A stretch of 18,167 nt of DNA, taken from the NCBI RefSeq assembly GCF_001652265.1, contig NZ_LWBS01000462.1, forward strand, positions 1 to 18,167, read 5' to 3'. The position numbers and the translations under genes were made by a program. Shown piece by piece: positions 1 through 6,950 of the stretch. The notes below the pieces were generated by a model that worked only from the letters and a program-made list of their open reading frames with translations, ran no database searches and was not told the origin of the DNA. The DNA is from Rhizobium leguminosarum (GTDB lineage: Bacteria; Pseudomonadota; Alphaproteobacteria; Rhizobiales; Rhizobiaceae). The first letter of the stretch is position 1. Each line of letters starts with the position of its first letter.

Positions 1-2
1 GG

Positions 3-164
3 CTTGCCGATGCCACCTGCGGCACGATCCGATTGAAGCTGTTGAAGATCGGCGCGCAGGTCCGCGTCTCAGTCCGCCGCATCAAGGTGGCGATGGCTTC
101 GGCCTGTCCCTATGCCGAGGAATTTGCTCTAGCTCACGCCCGAATATGCGCTGCGGCCCGATGA
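3..164 (+). CDS. IS1380-type transposase, C-terminal fragment (5' end outside window)
   Basis: The plus frame is open from the window edge and ends at TGA 162-164. The visible 53 residues contain the tract TIRLKLLKIGA, then RRIK and MASACPY, which resembles the C-terminus of IS1380-family DDE transposases as I remember them. These enzymes move an insertion sequence by cut-and-paste or copy transposition. Because the start lies outside the window, it cannot be told whether the element is intact or a relic. No terminal inverted repeat could be placed with confidence downstream. It borders the toxin-antitoxin and methyltransferase block, which fits an accessory, rearranged region. The family call is from recalled motif resemblance only. 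Confidence 0.6.
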   Translation, partial: LADATCGTIRLKLLKIGAQVRVSVRRIKVAMASACPYAEEFALAHARICAAAR

Positions 165-362
165 TGCCGCCGGACCTGAACCCACCCACCAACGAAAAAG
201 GATACATCACCGGCCCAGACAAAACGCCCCACATCGCGGCGACGGCCGCGCTCGTCTTCGCCGGCGAGCCCGGCCCCGACCGCCGCCAACAGCCCAACGT
301 CAACCAAAGCCACGGGCGCTGTGAGAGATGCGGGCTAAGCGGTTTTTGAGCTGTTGTATTTT
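165..362. other. gene-free stretch after the transposase
   Basis: This is GC-rich sequence after the transposase stop and before the hairpin at the end of the methyltransferase gene. A 67-codon plus-strand reading frame crosses it, but it starts inside the transposase, is Pro/Arg-rich and resembles no family. It probably holds the right end of the insertion sequence, but I could not identify the terminal repeat. Confidence 0.4.
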
Positions 363-389
363 AAGGCCGGGGCGAAAGCTCCGGTCTTT
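363..389. terminator. hairpin at the end of the methyltransferase gene
   Basis: Arms 363-373 (AAGGCCGGGGC) and 378-388 (GCTCCGGTCTT) pair over 11 bp with two G-U wobbles around a GAAA loop on the plus strand, and 389 is a further T. The methyltransferase stop codon (388-390 on the minus strand) overlaps the outer base of the stem. No long T-run follows on either strand, so it may be a weak bidirectional terminator or an mRNA 3'-end stabiliser between convergent genes. Confidence 0.5.
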
Positions 390-975
390 ATCGTTGCGCG
401 CCCACTATGAGCCAGCGGGTTGGCTTGCCGTCATACCCGCCGCCGTCGCTCTCGCTGATGGCGACGTTCCGCCAGCCGCCGTTCGTCAAAAGCTCCGAAA
501 GCCATTCGGCGGAGGGATAGTTGTAATACCGCCCGAAGCCGTCATGGCCTTCCGCGTCGCCTGCTTTGAAGGTCGCATGAATGATGCCGCCCGTCCTCAG
601 GGCTCGCCGGATGCGGGCGAAGATATCGGGCAGCTCGGGCCTCGGGACGTGGAGAAGGCTTGCCTGCGCCCAGACGCCGTCGAAGGCGCTGTCGGCGTCG
701 AGTTCTTGAAACAGCATGACCCTGACCGGCCGGCCGATCAGCACTTCCGCCTGTCGTGCAAGGTCGGTCGAGCCATCCGTCGGCGTCACGTCGAAACCCT
801 GCGCCAGCATGTAGGCGCTGTCCTGCCCGCCGCCGCAGCCGAGTTCGAGGATTGCCGCACCCGGCGCAAGCCCGGCGAGGAAGCCATCGAGCTGCTGCTT
901 CGGCAGGCTGCGCGCCCGCTTGGCGTATGTCTCGGCATTCTCCTCATAGAAGGCGGAGGTGCAGTCAAGAGGCAT
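388..975 (-). CDS. class I SAM-dependent methyltransferase
   Basis: The 195-residue protein should transfer a methyl group from S-adenosylmethionine to an unknown, probably small-molecule, acceptor in the cytoplasm. Motif I is clear as ILELGCGGGQD, followed by the acidic end of beta-2 (VTPTDGS), a motif II/III region FDGVWAQASLLHVPR and LRTGGIIHATFK, the usual Rossmann methyltransferase order. The reading frame is open much further upstream, to 1239, but that part is the antisense-frame shadow of the toxin gene. ATG 975 gives a normal-length protein. It has no good Shine-Dalgarno sequence, but the ATG overlaps the toxin gene end by 11 nt, so expression by translational coupling is likely. The substrate cannot be read from the sequence, and the operon-like link to a toxin-antitoxin pair is unusual. 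Confidence 0.85.
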   Translation of the reverse strand: MPLDCTSAFYEENAETYAKRARSLPKQQLDGFLAGLAPGAAILELGCGGGQDSAYMLAQGFDVTPTDGSTDLARQAEVLIGRPVRVMLFQELDADSAFDGVWAQASLLHVPRPELPDIFARIRRALRTGGIIHATFKAGDAEGHDGFGRYYNYPSAEWLSELLTNGGWRNVAISESDGGGYDGKPTRWLIVGAQR

Positions 976-1300
976 GTTGTTCGGCCGATCGCGGGCGTCG
1001 GTTGGATTGAAGATATCTTTCGGGGAGCCGGTCGGCGTCGATGATGTCAATGACGACAATCCCTTCCGATGCCACCCGGTAGAAGGCGACGTGGCGCATG
1101 TGGAGGAGGCGGCGAAGGCCGGCGCCGAGTTCGTCGCACTCTTCTCCCATCGAGGGAGCGTGGGAAAGAAGCACGAAAATCCTGTCCCAATCGAGAAGGT
1201 AGGCGTCTGCCTGCGCCTCGCCGAAGTTGAGGCAAGCATATTCGTCGATGCCTGATAGCACGGAGTCTGCGGTTCGGGTCAGCCTATAGGTTGTTGTCAC
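965..1300 (-). CDS. ParE/RelE-superfamily toxin
   Basis: The 111-residue protein resembles type II toxin ParE/RelE proteins. It has an N-terminal YRLTRTADSVLSGI helix segment, the FGEAQADAYL stretch, the GLRRLLHMRHVAFYRV strand pair, and a C-terminal IDIIDADRLPERYL, in the family order. ParE members poison gyrase and RelE members cleave mRNA on the ribosome; the sequence does not decide which. The GTG start at 1300 lies inside the antitoxin 3' end (17-nt overlap), and an AAGG lies 9 nt upstream. This fits translational coupling and the usual antitoxin-first order. The stop overlaps the downstream methyltransferase start. The alternative ORF start at 1348 would add residues inside the antitoxin gene and is less likely. 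Confidence 0.8.
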   Translation of the reverse strand: MTTTYRLTRTADSVLSGIDEYACLNFGEAQADAYLLDWDRIFVLLSHAPSMGEECDELGAGLRRLLHMRHVAFYRVASEGIVVIDIIDADRLPERYLQSNRRPRSAEQHAS

Positions 1301-1535
1301 GCAGCTTTGCCTTCGTTTCCGACAGGATGTCGGGAATGCGTCGATCACTCGGGCCGCTTTCCTCAGCTTGTCTCAGGATGTTGCGCAGTTCTTCGTCGTC
1401 AAGCTTGTGGTGGAGCTGATCCTTCAGAATGAGCTCTGCCAGGAATGCGTCAGCACTGCTGTATCTGCCGCTTGCGACACGGTTTTCGACGTATTCCGCC
1501 AGATTATCCGGAAGCGAGATCGTCATTTTCGCCAT
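1284..1535 (-). CDS. ParD-type ribbon-helix-helix antitoxin
   Basis: The 83-residue protein starts MAKMTISLPDNLAEYVENRV, the typical RHH DNA-binding beta-strand and helix of ParD-family antitoxins. It continues through SGRYSSADAFLAELIL to a charged C-terminal tail (EELRNILRQAEESG), which in this family wraps the toxin. It should neutralise the overlapping ParE/RelE-type toxin and repress its own promoter. ATG 1535 was chosen because the conserved N-terminus begins there; 1526 and 1574 are in-frame alternatives and none has a strong ribosome binding site. The frame stays open to 1808 and beyond because a broken PIN-toxin gene upstream reads into it without a stop. Confidence 0.8.
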   Translation of the reverse strand: MAKMTISLPDNLAEYVENRVASGRYSSADAFLAELILKDQLHHKLDDEELRNILRQAEESGPSDRRIPDILSETKAKLRDNNL

Positions 1536-1653
1536 TGGATTCGGTGCCGCCCGCCCATGCCGGTTTTCAGCCATTTCAGATGCCAGATTACCATTTCCCA
1601 GTTTGTGATAGAAGCGTTGTGCCGCGCCGTCGAGGGCTTGGGTCACATACGGA

Positions 1654-1850
1654 TCAGTCTTTTTTATGGATATGGATGGCGCGTACGAGATCCTTGAAAT
1701 GGCGTCGCAAGTCAGGATATCGGCATCATGGCGCTCCGCGGTCGCAGAAATGATCGCGTAGGTGGTGGCGAGTTTATGAGTTGCCGCGGCGAGGGCGGAA
1801 TAGATCACCGGCCCGACGGCTTTGCGGGCGAGGCGGAGAGCGGCGCCCCC
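1654..1850 (-). pseudogene. PIN-domain (VapC-like) toxin remnant, frameshifted
   Basis: On the minus strand one frame reads KLATTYAIISATA and ERHDADILTCDA, a good match to the C-terminal half of PIN-domain ribonuclease toxins. After GAC-GC at about 1702 the family sequence continues one base out of frame as HFKDLVRAIHIHKKD and ends at TGA 1654. A single-base loss at about 1701/1702 therefore explains the break (expected Asp-Ala-His-Phe). The Asp that usually precedes Ala-Ile in the TYDA motif also seems absent, with TTYAII in its place. Only about 65 residues are recognisable against roughly 130 in the family, and the N-terminal half is not seen before ilvE. Read without correction, the frame runs on into the ParD-type antitoxin. 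The upstream limit is approximate. Confidence 0.6.
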
Positions 1851-1895
1851 ATCATGTCGGTGCTGACGCCGCCGTTGGTGTGGAACGTCCGGAGT

Positions 1896-2996
1896 TCAGG
1901 CCGGGATAAGGCGCGTCCAGCCGCGCTCGTCGTTCGTCACGCCCTTCTGCAGACTGACGAGCTGCTGGCGCAGTTCGCTGGTCAACTTGCCGGTCTGTCC
2001 GTCTCCGACGGGAAATTCGCCGCCGGCATGTCGAACCAGGCCGATGCCCGCCAGGACTGCGGCAGTGCCGCAAGCGAAGGCTTCGACGAGCCTGCCACTG
2101 GCAGCGTCGTCTTGCCATTCCGCGAACGAGTAGGGGCGCTGCTCGACGCGCAAGCCCCTTTCTTCGGCGAGCACGATCACGGAGGCCCGGGTGATGCCCG
2201 GCAGAATCGTGCCGCCAAGCGGCGGGGTCACCACTGAGCCATCGTTCATCACGAAGAAGACGTTCATGCCGCCGAGTTCTTCGACCCAGCGATGCTCTGC
2301 GGCGTCCAGGAAGACGACCTGATCGCAACCCTTCTTCGACGCCTCGGCTTGCGCCACGAGGCTGGCTGCGTAGTTTCCGCCGCATTTTGCCGCGCCAGTG
2401 CCGCCGCTGGCTGCACGGGTGTATTCGGTCTCGACCCAAAGGGAGACGGCCTTCGCGCCGCCCTTGAAGTAGGCGCCGACCGGACAGGCGATGATGCAGA
2501 AGACATATTCCTGGGCCGGACGAACGCCGAGAAACGCCTCGTTGGCGAACATGAAGGGGCGAAGGTACAGGCTGGCGTCGCCGGACGGAATCCAGGCCTT
2601 GTCAACGCGGACCAGTTCTTCGACCGCCTTGAGGAAGAGTTCTTCCGGCACGGGAGGCATCGCCATGCGGTTTGCCGACTGCGCGAAGCGGCGGGCGTTC
2701 TCTTCAGGCCGAAAGAGCAGAATCCGGCCATCATCTGCCTTGTAGGCTTTCATGCCTTCGAAGATTTCCTGAGCGTAGTGCAGCACGGCGCTCGCAGGGT
2801 CGAGCTCCAGGGGACGCCTCGGCGTAACCTTCGTATCGTGCCAGCCCTTGTCGGCAGTCCATCGTGCCAGGACCATATGATCCGTGAAGACCTTGCCGAA
2901 GCCGGGCGTCGCCAGTGCCTGGATGCGGTCGGCGTCGGAGACGGGAGACTTGTGGAGTTCGATTTTGATTTCAGGAGAGGCCGACGTCACGGTCAT
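1896..2996 (-). CDS. ilvE: branched-chain amino acid aminotransferase
   Basis: This 366-residue cytoplasmic, PLP-dependent, fold-type IV enzyme interconverts Leu, Ile and Val with their 2-oxo acids using glutamate/2-oxoglutarate, the last step of branched-chain amino acid synthesis. The sequence matches the longer (type II, eukaryotic-like) BCAT group. It has YAQEIFEGMKAY at 74-85, YLRPFMFANE, the PLP lysine K204 in GAAKCGGNYAAS, RWVEELGGMN at 236-245, and GTILPGITR at 262-270. ATG 2996 was preferred over GTG 3005: an AAGGTG Shine-Dalgarno lies 6 nt upstream of the ATG and itself contains the GTG. It faces away from the plus-strand aminotransferase. A 7-bp inverted repeat lies in its leader. 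It appears intact. Confidence 0.95.
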   Translation of the reverse strand: MTVTSASPEIKIELHKSPVSDADRIQALATPGFGKVFTDHMVLARWTADKGWHDTKVTPRRPLELDPASAVLHYAQEIFEGMKAYKADDGRILLFRPEENARRFAQSANRMAMPPVPEELFLKAVEELVRVDKAWIPSGDASLYLRPFMFANEAFLGVRPAQEYVFCIIACPVGAYFKGGAKAVSLWVETEYTRAASGGTGAAKCGGNYAASLVAQAEASKKGCDQVVFLDAAEHRWVEELGGMNVFFVMNDGSVVTPPLGGTILPGITRASVIVLAEERGLRVEQRPYSFAEWQDDAASGRLVEAFACGTAAVLAGIGLVRHAGGEFPVGDGQTGKLTSELRQQLVSLQKGVTNDERGWTRLIPA

Positions 2997-3026
2997 TGCT
3001 GGCACCTTGATAGTAAATTGAATAGT

Positions 3027-3047
3027 GGCGGCGACACTAGCGCCGCC
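3027..3047 (-). promoter_or_regulatory. inverted repeat in the ilvE leader
   Basis: GGCGGCG (3027-3033) and CGCCGCC (3041-3047) form a perfect 7-bp stem with a 7-nt loop, 30 nt upstream of the ilvE ATG on the minus strand. If transcribed, it would be a stable leader hairpin; as DNA, it could be an operator. There is no T-run and no leader peptide rich in branched-chain codons is evident, so attenuation is not supported. Confidence 0.35.
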
Positions 3048-3293
3048 GAGCTGGTCTTGGAAAGGTCTGAATCAGCCGGTTCGGCTTTGATCAGAGGAAT
3101 AATCTCTTGATGTGGCTGACGTCGAGCAGCAAATGCGGGACCGAGCGCTTTCGATATTGGATGGCGTCGACATCAAGTGAAATCCCGAACATCGGCGGTA
3201 CTGAAAAGCATTCGGTTGGTTCGGGAAATTTCATCCTTATCGGGAAGACGTTCGCTGATCTCGTACCAAGGCTTTGGAATATAAGATGTCCAA

Positions 3294-3310
3294 CTTGTCA
3301 CCATGACAAG
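3294..3310. promoter_or_regulatory. perfect palindrome upstream of the aminotransferase
   Basis: CTTGTCA (3294-3300), spacer CCA, TGACAAG (3304-3310) is a perfect 7-bp inverted repeat 74 nt before the aminotransferase ATG, in AT-rich sequence. Size and position suit an operator for a dimeric helix-turn-helix regulator. No regulator gene lies next to it, so the binding protein is unknown. Confidence 0.4.
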
Positions 3311-3384
3311 AAAATAGGTCAGTATTATTGACATAATTTTCCGCGCATGGTTTGTCGGCGGTATAGAAAATATGAGGAAACCCC

Positions 3385-4605
3385 ATGCTGAACTGGGACA
3401 CCATGTTTGCGTCGCGCTCGTCGCGCATGCGCGCATCCGAAATCCGCGAGCTCCTGAAGCTTCTCGACCGGCCCGACATCATCTCCTTTGCCGGCGGCAT
3501 TCCTGATCCGGCGCTGTTTCCGGATCGGGAGTTCAAGCAGGCCTATGCCGATATCTTCGACGGCGCCGCCGTCAATTCGGCGCTGCAATATTCGGTCAGC
3601 GAAGGCTACAAGCCGCTGCGCGAATGGCTGGTCGGGCAGATGGCGGCTCTCGGCATCCCCTGCGAGCTCGACAATGTCTTCATCGTGTCCGGTTCGCAGC
3701 AGGGTCTCGATTATCTCGGCAAGCTCTTCCTGTCGCCTGATGACACCGCACTCGTGACATGGCCGACCTATCTGGGCGCTCTGCAGGCCTTCAACGCCTA
3801 TGAACCAGCCTACGACCAGCTGACGCCGAACGGTAATCGGACGCCCGAATCCTACCGCGCGGCCGCTTCCGCTGCCGGCGGCAAGGTGAAGTTCGCCTAT
3901 CTTTCCGCCGACTTCTCCAACCCGACCGGCGAGACCGTCGATCTTGACGGCCGCAAAAAGGTCCTGGCGCTGGCGGAAGATCTCGACATTGCCGTCTTCG
4001 AGGATGCGGCCTACCAGTCGCTGCGTTACGACGGCGATCCGATCCCGCCGATCCTGGCGCTCGAGATCGCCGAGAAGGGCAATATCAACGATACGCGCAC
4101 GATCTATTGCGGCAGCTTCTCGAAGACGCTGGCACCCGGTCTTCGCGTCGGCTTCATCGTCGCCAACGCGCCGGTCATCCGCAAGCTGGTGCTGATGAAG
4201 CAGGCGGCCGACCTGCATTCTTCGACGATCAACCAGATGGCGATATCAGATGTCGCCGAGCGAGGCTTCGATGCGCAGGTCGCCAAGATCAAGGCCGCCT
4301 ACATCAAGCGCCGCGACTGCATGCTGGCCGCACTTGAGAAATACATGCCGGAAGGCACCAGTTGGACGAAGCCGGAGGGCGGCATGTTCATCTGGATCAC
4401 GCTGCCGGAGGGTATGGACGGCGCCAAGCTGCTGGCGAAATCACTCGAAACCGCCAAGGTCGCCTTCGTACCCGGCAAGGCGTTTTTCGCCGATGGTTCG
4501 GGCGCCAACAGCTTCCGCGTCAGCTTCTCCTGCGCCAACGAGCAGATGATCGAGGACGGCATTGGCCGCCTGAGCGCGCTGATCTCGGCCGAAATCGGCG
4601 GCTGA
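3385..4605 (+). CDS. class I/II PLP-dependent aminotransferase (2-aminoadipate/MocR-like group)
   Basis: This 406-residue fold-type I aminotransferase transfers an amino group from an amino acid to a 2-oxo acid in the cytoplasm. Visible features are ISFAGGIPDP near the N-terminus (substrate-binding segment of the LysN/KAT II-like group), YSVSEGYKPLREWL, SGSQQGLD at 102-109, N179 in DFSNPTGE, D207 and Y210 in EDAAYQSL, the Schiff-base lysine K247 in CGSFSKTLAPGLRVGF, and a C-terminal SFRVSFS with the carboxylate-binding Arg. A GAGGAAA ribosome site just upstream of ATG 3385 supports the start. Relatives include 2-aminoadipate, aromatic and valine-pyruvate-type enzymes, so the exact substrate is undecided. 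It is intact and probably monocistronic; no helix-turn-helix domain is present, unlike true MocR regulators. Confidence 0.88.
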   Translation: MLNWDTMFASRSSRMRASEIRELLKLLDRPDIISFAGGIPDPALFPDREFKQAYADIFDGAAVNSALQYSVSEGYKPLREWLVGQMAALGIPCELDNVFIVSGSQQGLDYLGKLFLSPDDTALVTWPTYLGALQAFNAYEPAYDQLTPNGNRTPESYRAAASAAGGKVKFAYLSADFSNPTGETVDLDGRKKVLALAEDLDIAVFEDAAYQSLRYDGDPIPPILALEIAEKGNINDTRTIYCGSFSKTLAPGLRVGFIVANAPVIRKLVLMKQAADLHSSTINQMAISDVAERGFDAQVAKIKAAYIKRRDCMLAALEKYMPEGTSWTKPEGGMFIWITLPEGMDGAKLLAKSLETAKVAFVPGKAFFADGSGANSFRVSFSCANEQMIEDGIGRLSALISAEIGG

Positions 4606-4645
4606 TTCCAGCCGCCCGGCTGACGAATCAAGGGCAGGGCGCCGA

Positions 4646-5689
4646 TCAGAAGATCGTCGTCCAGCCTTCGTTTGCCGTCTCGCTCTTGCCGTAGCCGACC
4701 CGGTCGGCCACGGCGCCGTCGGCATTGCGCAGGATGATGTCGCCGCCCCGGTTGGCAAGCTGCGGGCCGCCGGCTGCGGCATCGAGCGCTATGGTGCGCA
4801 GCTCGCCTGCGCTTAGCGATCCCGACAGCGTCTGGGTCCTGCCGTTTTCGTCCTCTAGCTTCCAGCCGTCGAGCGATGCCTCCATATCGGAGCGGTTGAT
4901 GATCGTCACCGTTTCGGCCTCGGTGCCGCCTTCGCCGTTCACCGGGTTGATCAGCGCGGCGACGATGCGCAGCGACGAGGCGACGATCGGCTGCGGCCGG
5001 CGCGTGCCTTCGCCGCGGCCCTGGCCGCCGCGGCTATCGGAAACCGGATGGCCGGTCGCTGCATCGGTGTTCCAGTTCTGCGACTGGAAGCAGAGGAAGA
5101 TCGCCGCCCATTCGTCGGTATCGTTGAAATGGACGAGCAAGGCGCCGTCCTGGTTCGGCCCATTGGTGGCCTTGAAGCTGCCGCCATCGCCCTGGTTCAT
5201 GTGGATGTCGTGGATGCCGTTGCCCGGTTCGAAGTCGAAATATTGGTCCGGCTTCTTGTTCTCAGGCCCCCAGGCCTCGCCGAAGGCGTAGAAGTGTACG
5301 TCGGAATCGTCAATGCCTTCCTGGACGATGGGCTCGATGAAGTCACGCAGGTCGTTCTTCGGGCCGGTGAGTTGAAAGGGCGCGACATTCATGTCCTCGC
5401 GCTCGATCAGGCCGCCGCGGACATAGTCGATGGCAAGCTCCGGACGGTCCTTGCGGATGTCGGTCAGGCCCATCGGCAGGGCTTCGAGCGCCTCGGTCAG
5501 CGTCGGGTGCTTGAAATCGACGATATTGGCGTAGAGCAAGTCGTGCGGCGATTCCTTGGAGCGGACGTTGAGCGCGATGCGATAGCTGACGCCGTTCGCC
5601 TCGATGCGGATCTCGATGTGAGGATCATTGTCGTCGTCGAGGGCAAGGGCGCTCGCCGTACCCTTCAGGACCTTGTAATTCTTCAGCAT
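4646..5689 (-). CDS. DUF2278 (YukJ-like) protein with C-terminal lamin-tail domain
   Basis: The 347-residue protein has two parts. Residues 1 to about 215 resemble the DUF2278/YukJ family: KNYKVLKGTA at the start, then NGVSYRIALNVRSK, GGLIEREDM, VHFYAFGEAWGPE, and the GIHDIHMNQGD region followed by DGALLVHF. After a Gly/Arg-rich linker (DSRGGQGRGEGTRR), residues from about 240 form a lamin-tail (LTD) beta domain: VTIINRSDMEASLDGWKLEDENG, then a LANRGGDIILRNADG strand pattern. Neither half has a well-established biochemical role; LTDs often sit in secreted or nuclease-associated proteins. No signal peptide is seen. A GAGG lies 6 nt before ATG 5689. It is downstream of the aldo/keto reductase on the same strand, with a gap of about 100 nt. 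Confidence 0.75.
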   Translation of the reverse strand: MLKNYKVLKGTASALALDDDNDPHIEIRIEANGVSYRIALNVRSKESPHDLLYANIVDFKHPTLTEALEALPMGLTDIRKDRPELAIDYVRGGLIEREDMNVAPFQLTGPKNDLRDFIEPIVQEGIDDSDVHFYAFGEAWGPENKKPDQYFDFEPGNGIHDIHMNQGDGGSFKATNGPNQDGALLVHFNDTDEWAAIFLCFQSQNWNTDAATGHPVSDSRGGQGRGEGTRRPQPIVASSLRIVAALINPVNGEGGTEAETVTIINRSDMEASLDGWKLEDENGRTQTLSGSLSAGELRTIALDAAAGGPQLANRGGDIILRNADGAVADRVGYGKSETANEGWTTIF

Positions 5690-5790
5690 GGAGAACCTCG
5701 CGGCGGGTGGCGGGGTTTCACGATAACACGGCGAACGTGCGTCTTTTATAACGCCTGTCTTTCGCCGTGCAATTCTTGATCCATTGTCGA

Positions 5791-6849
5791 CTATTGCTGG
5801 AGATGCGGACCGAAAAGCTCGAGATCGGCTTCACCAAGCCTGTCGCTAACCGTGTTCAGCTGGTGCCAATAGGGATAGATCACCGGTGGTAGGCTGACCG
5901 TGTCGAGGCGCTTGCGTTCCTCGTCCGTGAGTTTCAACTCGGCGGCGGCGATGTTGTCGCGGAACTGGGCTTCGGTGCGGCCGCCGATGATGACCGAGGT
6001 TACCGCCTTGCGGCCGATCAGCCAGGCGAGCGCCACCTGTGCCGCCGAAACGCCGCGCTCGTCGCCGATTGCGACCAATGTCTCGACGATGTTCCAAAGG
6101 CGGCTCTCATCGCGGATCGGCGGTTCGGTCCAGCCGGCGAACTGGCGCGTGCCTTCGGGGGCTGCCTGGTTGCGGCGATGCTTGCCGGAGAGCAGGCCGC
6201 CGGCGAGCGGGCTCCAGACCAGTACGCCGAGGCCCTGGTCGATCGAGATCGGCAGCAGCTCGTATTCGGCGTCGCGCGCCTCCAGCGTATAATGGATCTG
6301 CTGGCTGACGAAGCGCTGGTACCTGTGCTCGTTGGCGATGCCAAGCGCCTTCATGATGTGCCAGCCGGAATAATTCGAGCAGCCGACGTAACGCACCTTG
6401 CCCTGCCTGATCAGGGTGTCGAGCGCTTCCATCGTCTCTTCCAGCGGCGTCTGGCCGTCCCATTCATGCACCTGGTAGAGGTCGATGACATCGGTTTTCA
6501 GGCGCTTGAGGCTCGCCTCGCATTCGCGGATCAGGTGGTAGCGCGACAGGCCCTGGTCGTTCGGGCCGTCACCCATGCTGAAGCGGGCCTTGGTGGCGAG
6601 CAACACGCCCTGCGGCCGCTTGCCGCCGAGCACATCGCCGATGATGTTTTCGCATTCGCCTGATGAATAGGCATTGGCGGTGTCGATCAGGTTGATGCCG
6701 GCATCGATGCACATGTCGATCATCTTGCGCGCCTCGGCGACGCCGAGGTCGCCGACGGTCTTTGCCCAGCCGACGCCACCGAAGGTCATCGTGCCCATTG
6801 TCAAAGTCGAGATCTTCAGGCCGGAACGGCCGAGCAGACGATATTCCAT
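5791..6849 (-). CDS. aldo/keto reductase
   Basis: This 352-residue cytosolic NAD(P)H-dependent oxidoreductase of the AKR superfamily ((beta/alpha)8 barrel) reduces aldehydes or ketones; the substrate is unknown. The catalytic tetrad is visible: D56 and Y61 in LIDTANAYSSGE, K87 in LLATKARF, and H128 in LYQVHEWD. The cofactor segment is GLGVLVWSPLAGGLLSGK and the C-terminal TSVIIGGRTEAQFRDN. Residues EYRLLGRSGLKIS mark the usual N-terminus. The start is ATG 6849, because a strong GGAGGAA lies 7 nt upstream; the longer frame to 6888 would place that site inside the gene. Length is normal for the YajO/YghZ/AKR11-13-like group. A palindrome at 6915-6932 lies just upstream and may be its operator. 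Confidence 0.92.
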   Translation of the reverse strand: MEYRLLGRSGLKISTLTMGTMTFGGVGWAKTVGDLGVAEARKMIDMCIDAGINLIDTANAYSSGECENIIGDVLGGKRPQGVLLATKARFSMGDGPNDQGLSRYHLIRECEASLKRLKTDVIDLYQVHEWDGQTPLEETMEALDTLIRQGKVRYVGCSNYSGWHIMKALGIANEHRYQRFVSQQIHYTLEARDAEYELLPISIDQGLGVLVWSPLAGGLLSGKHRRNQAAPEGTRQFAGWTEPPIRDESRLWNIVETLVAIGDERGVSAAQVALAWLIGRKAVTSVIIGGRTEAQFRDNIAAAELKLTDEERKRLDTVSLPPVIYPYWHQLNTVSDRLGEADLELFGPHLQQ

Positions 6850-6892
6850 TGAAATTCCTCCCTCATCGAAACGAGTGACGTAGCGCAAAGCC

Positions 6893-6911
6893 CGGCAATA
6901 GCAAATTGCCG
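6893..6911. terminator. inverted repeat between channel gene and aldo/keto reductase
   Basis: CGGCAAT (6893-6899) and ATTGCCG (6905-6911) are perfect 7-bp arms around a 5-nt loop. It lies downstream of the channel gene on the minus strand and could end or stabilise that transcript; no T-run follows. It could also be part of the reductase promoter region. Confidence 0.35.
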
Positions 6912-6914
6912 CGC

Positions 6915-6950
6915 GTTCACGCCTGCGTGAACTCTCACACGCGGGTTCAC
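6915..6950. promoter_or_regulatory. GTTCACGC palindrome plus third half-site (operator-like)
   Basis: GTTCACGC (6915-6922) and GCGTGAAC (6925-6932) are perfect 8-bp arms with a 2-nt spacer. A third half-site GTTCAC lies at 6945-6950, overlapping the stop codon of the channel gene. The palindrome is 66 nt upstream of the aldo/keto reductase start, a position suited to an operator. It would alternatively form a hairpin in the channel mRNA 3' end. Confidence 0.4.

Larger units (their letters stand above)
2997..3384. other. gene-free divergent region between ilvE and the aminotransferase
   Basis: About 390 bases separate the two divergent aminotransferase genes. Short frames exist on both strands (for example 3107-3331 and 3173-3436) but have no family resemblance or convincing ribosome sites. 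The half nearer the plus-strand gene (about 3190-3384) is more AT-rich than the flanks. The region holds two inverted repeats, listed separately, and should contain both promoters. A TTGACA at 3328-3333 lacks a convincing -10 at 17 bp. Confidence 0.6.

Noticed and set aside
328..1044. 238-codon plus-strand open frame
   Set aside because: It is antisense to the methyltransferase with a clear SAM-binding motif; its translation has no family features.
3107..3331. 74-codon plus-strand frame in the divergent region
   Set aside because: There is no family likeness, no signal or domain pattern, and it crosses the CTTGTCA palindrome, which is better read as regulatory.
3328..3356. TTGACA as -35 for the aminotransferase
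   Set aside because: At 17 bp the -10 would be TTTGTC, a poor match, and the better TATAGA lies 28 bp away. Not called as a promoter.
3325..4218. 297-codon minus-strand open frame
   Set aside because: It is antisense to the aminotransferase, whose motifs are complete, and has no recognisable domain.
4611..4625. Short inverted repeat CAGCC/GGCTG after the aminotransferase stop
   Set aside because: The stem is only 5 bp with no T-run; common by chance in GC-rich DNA.
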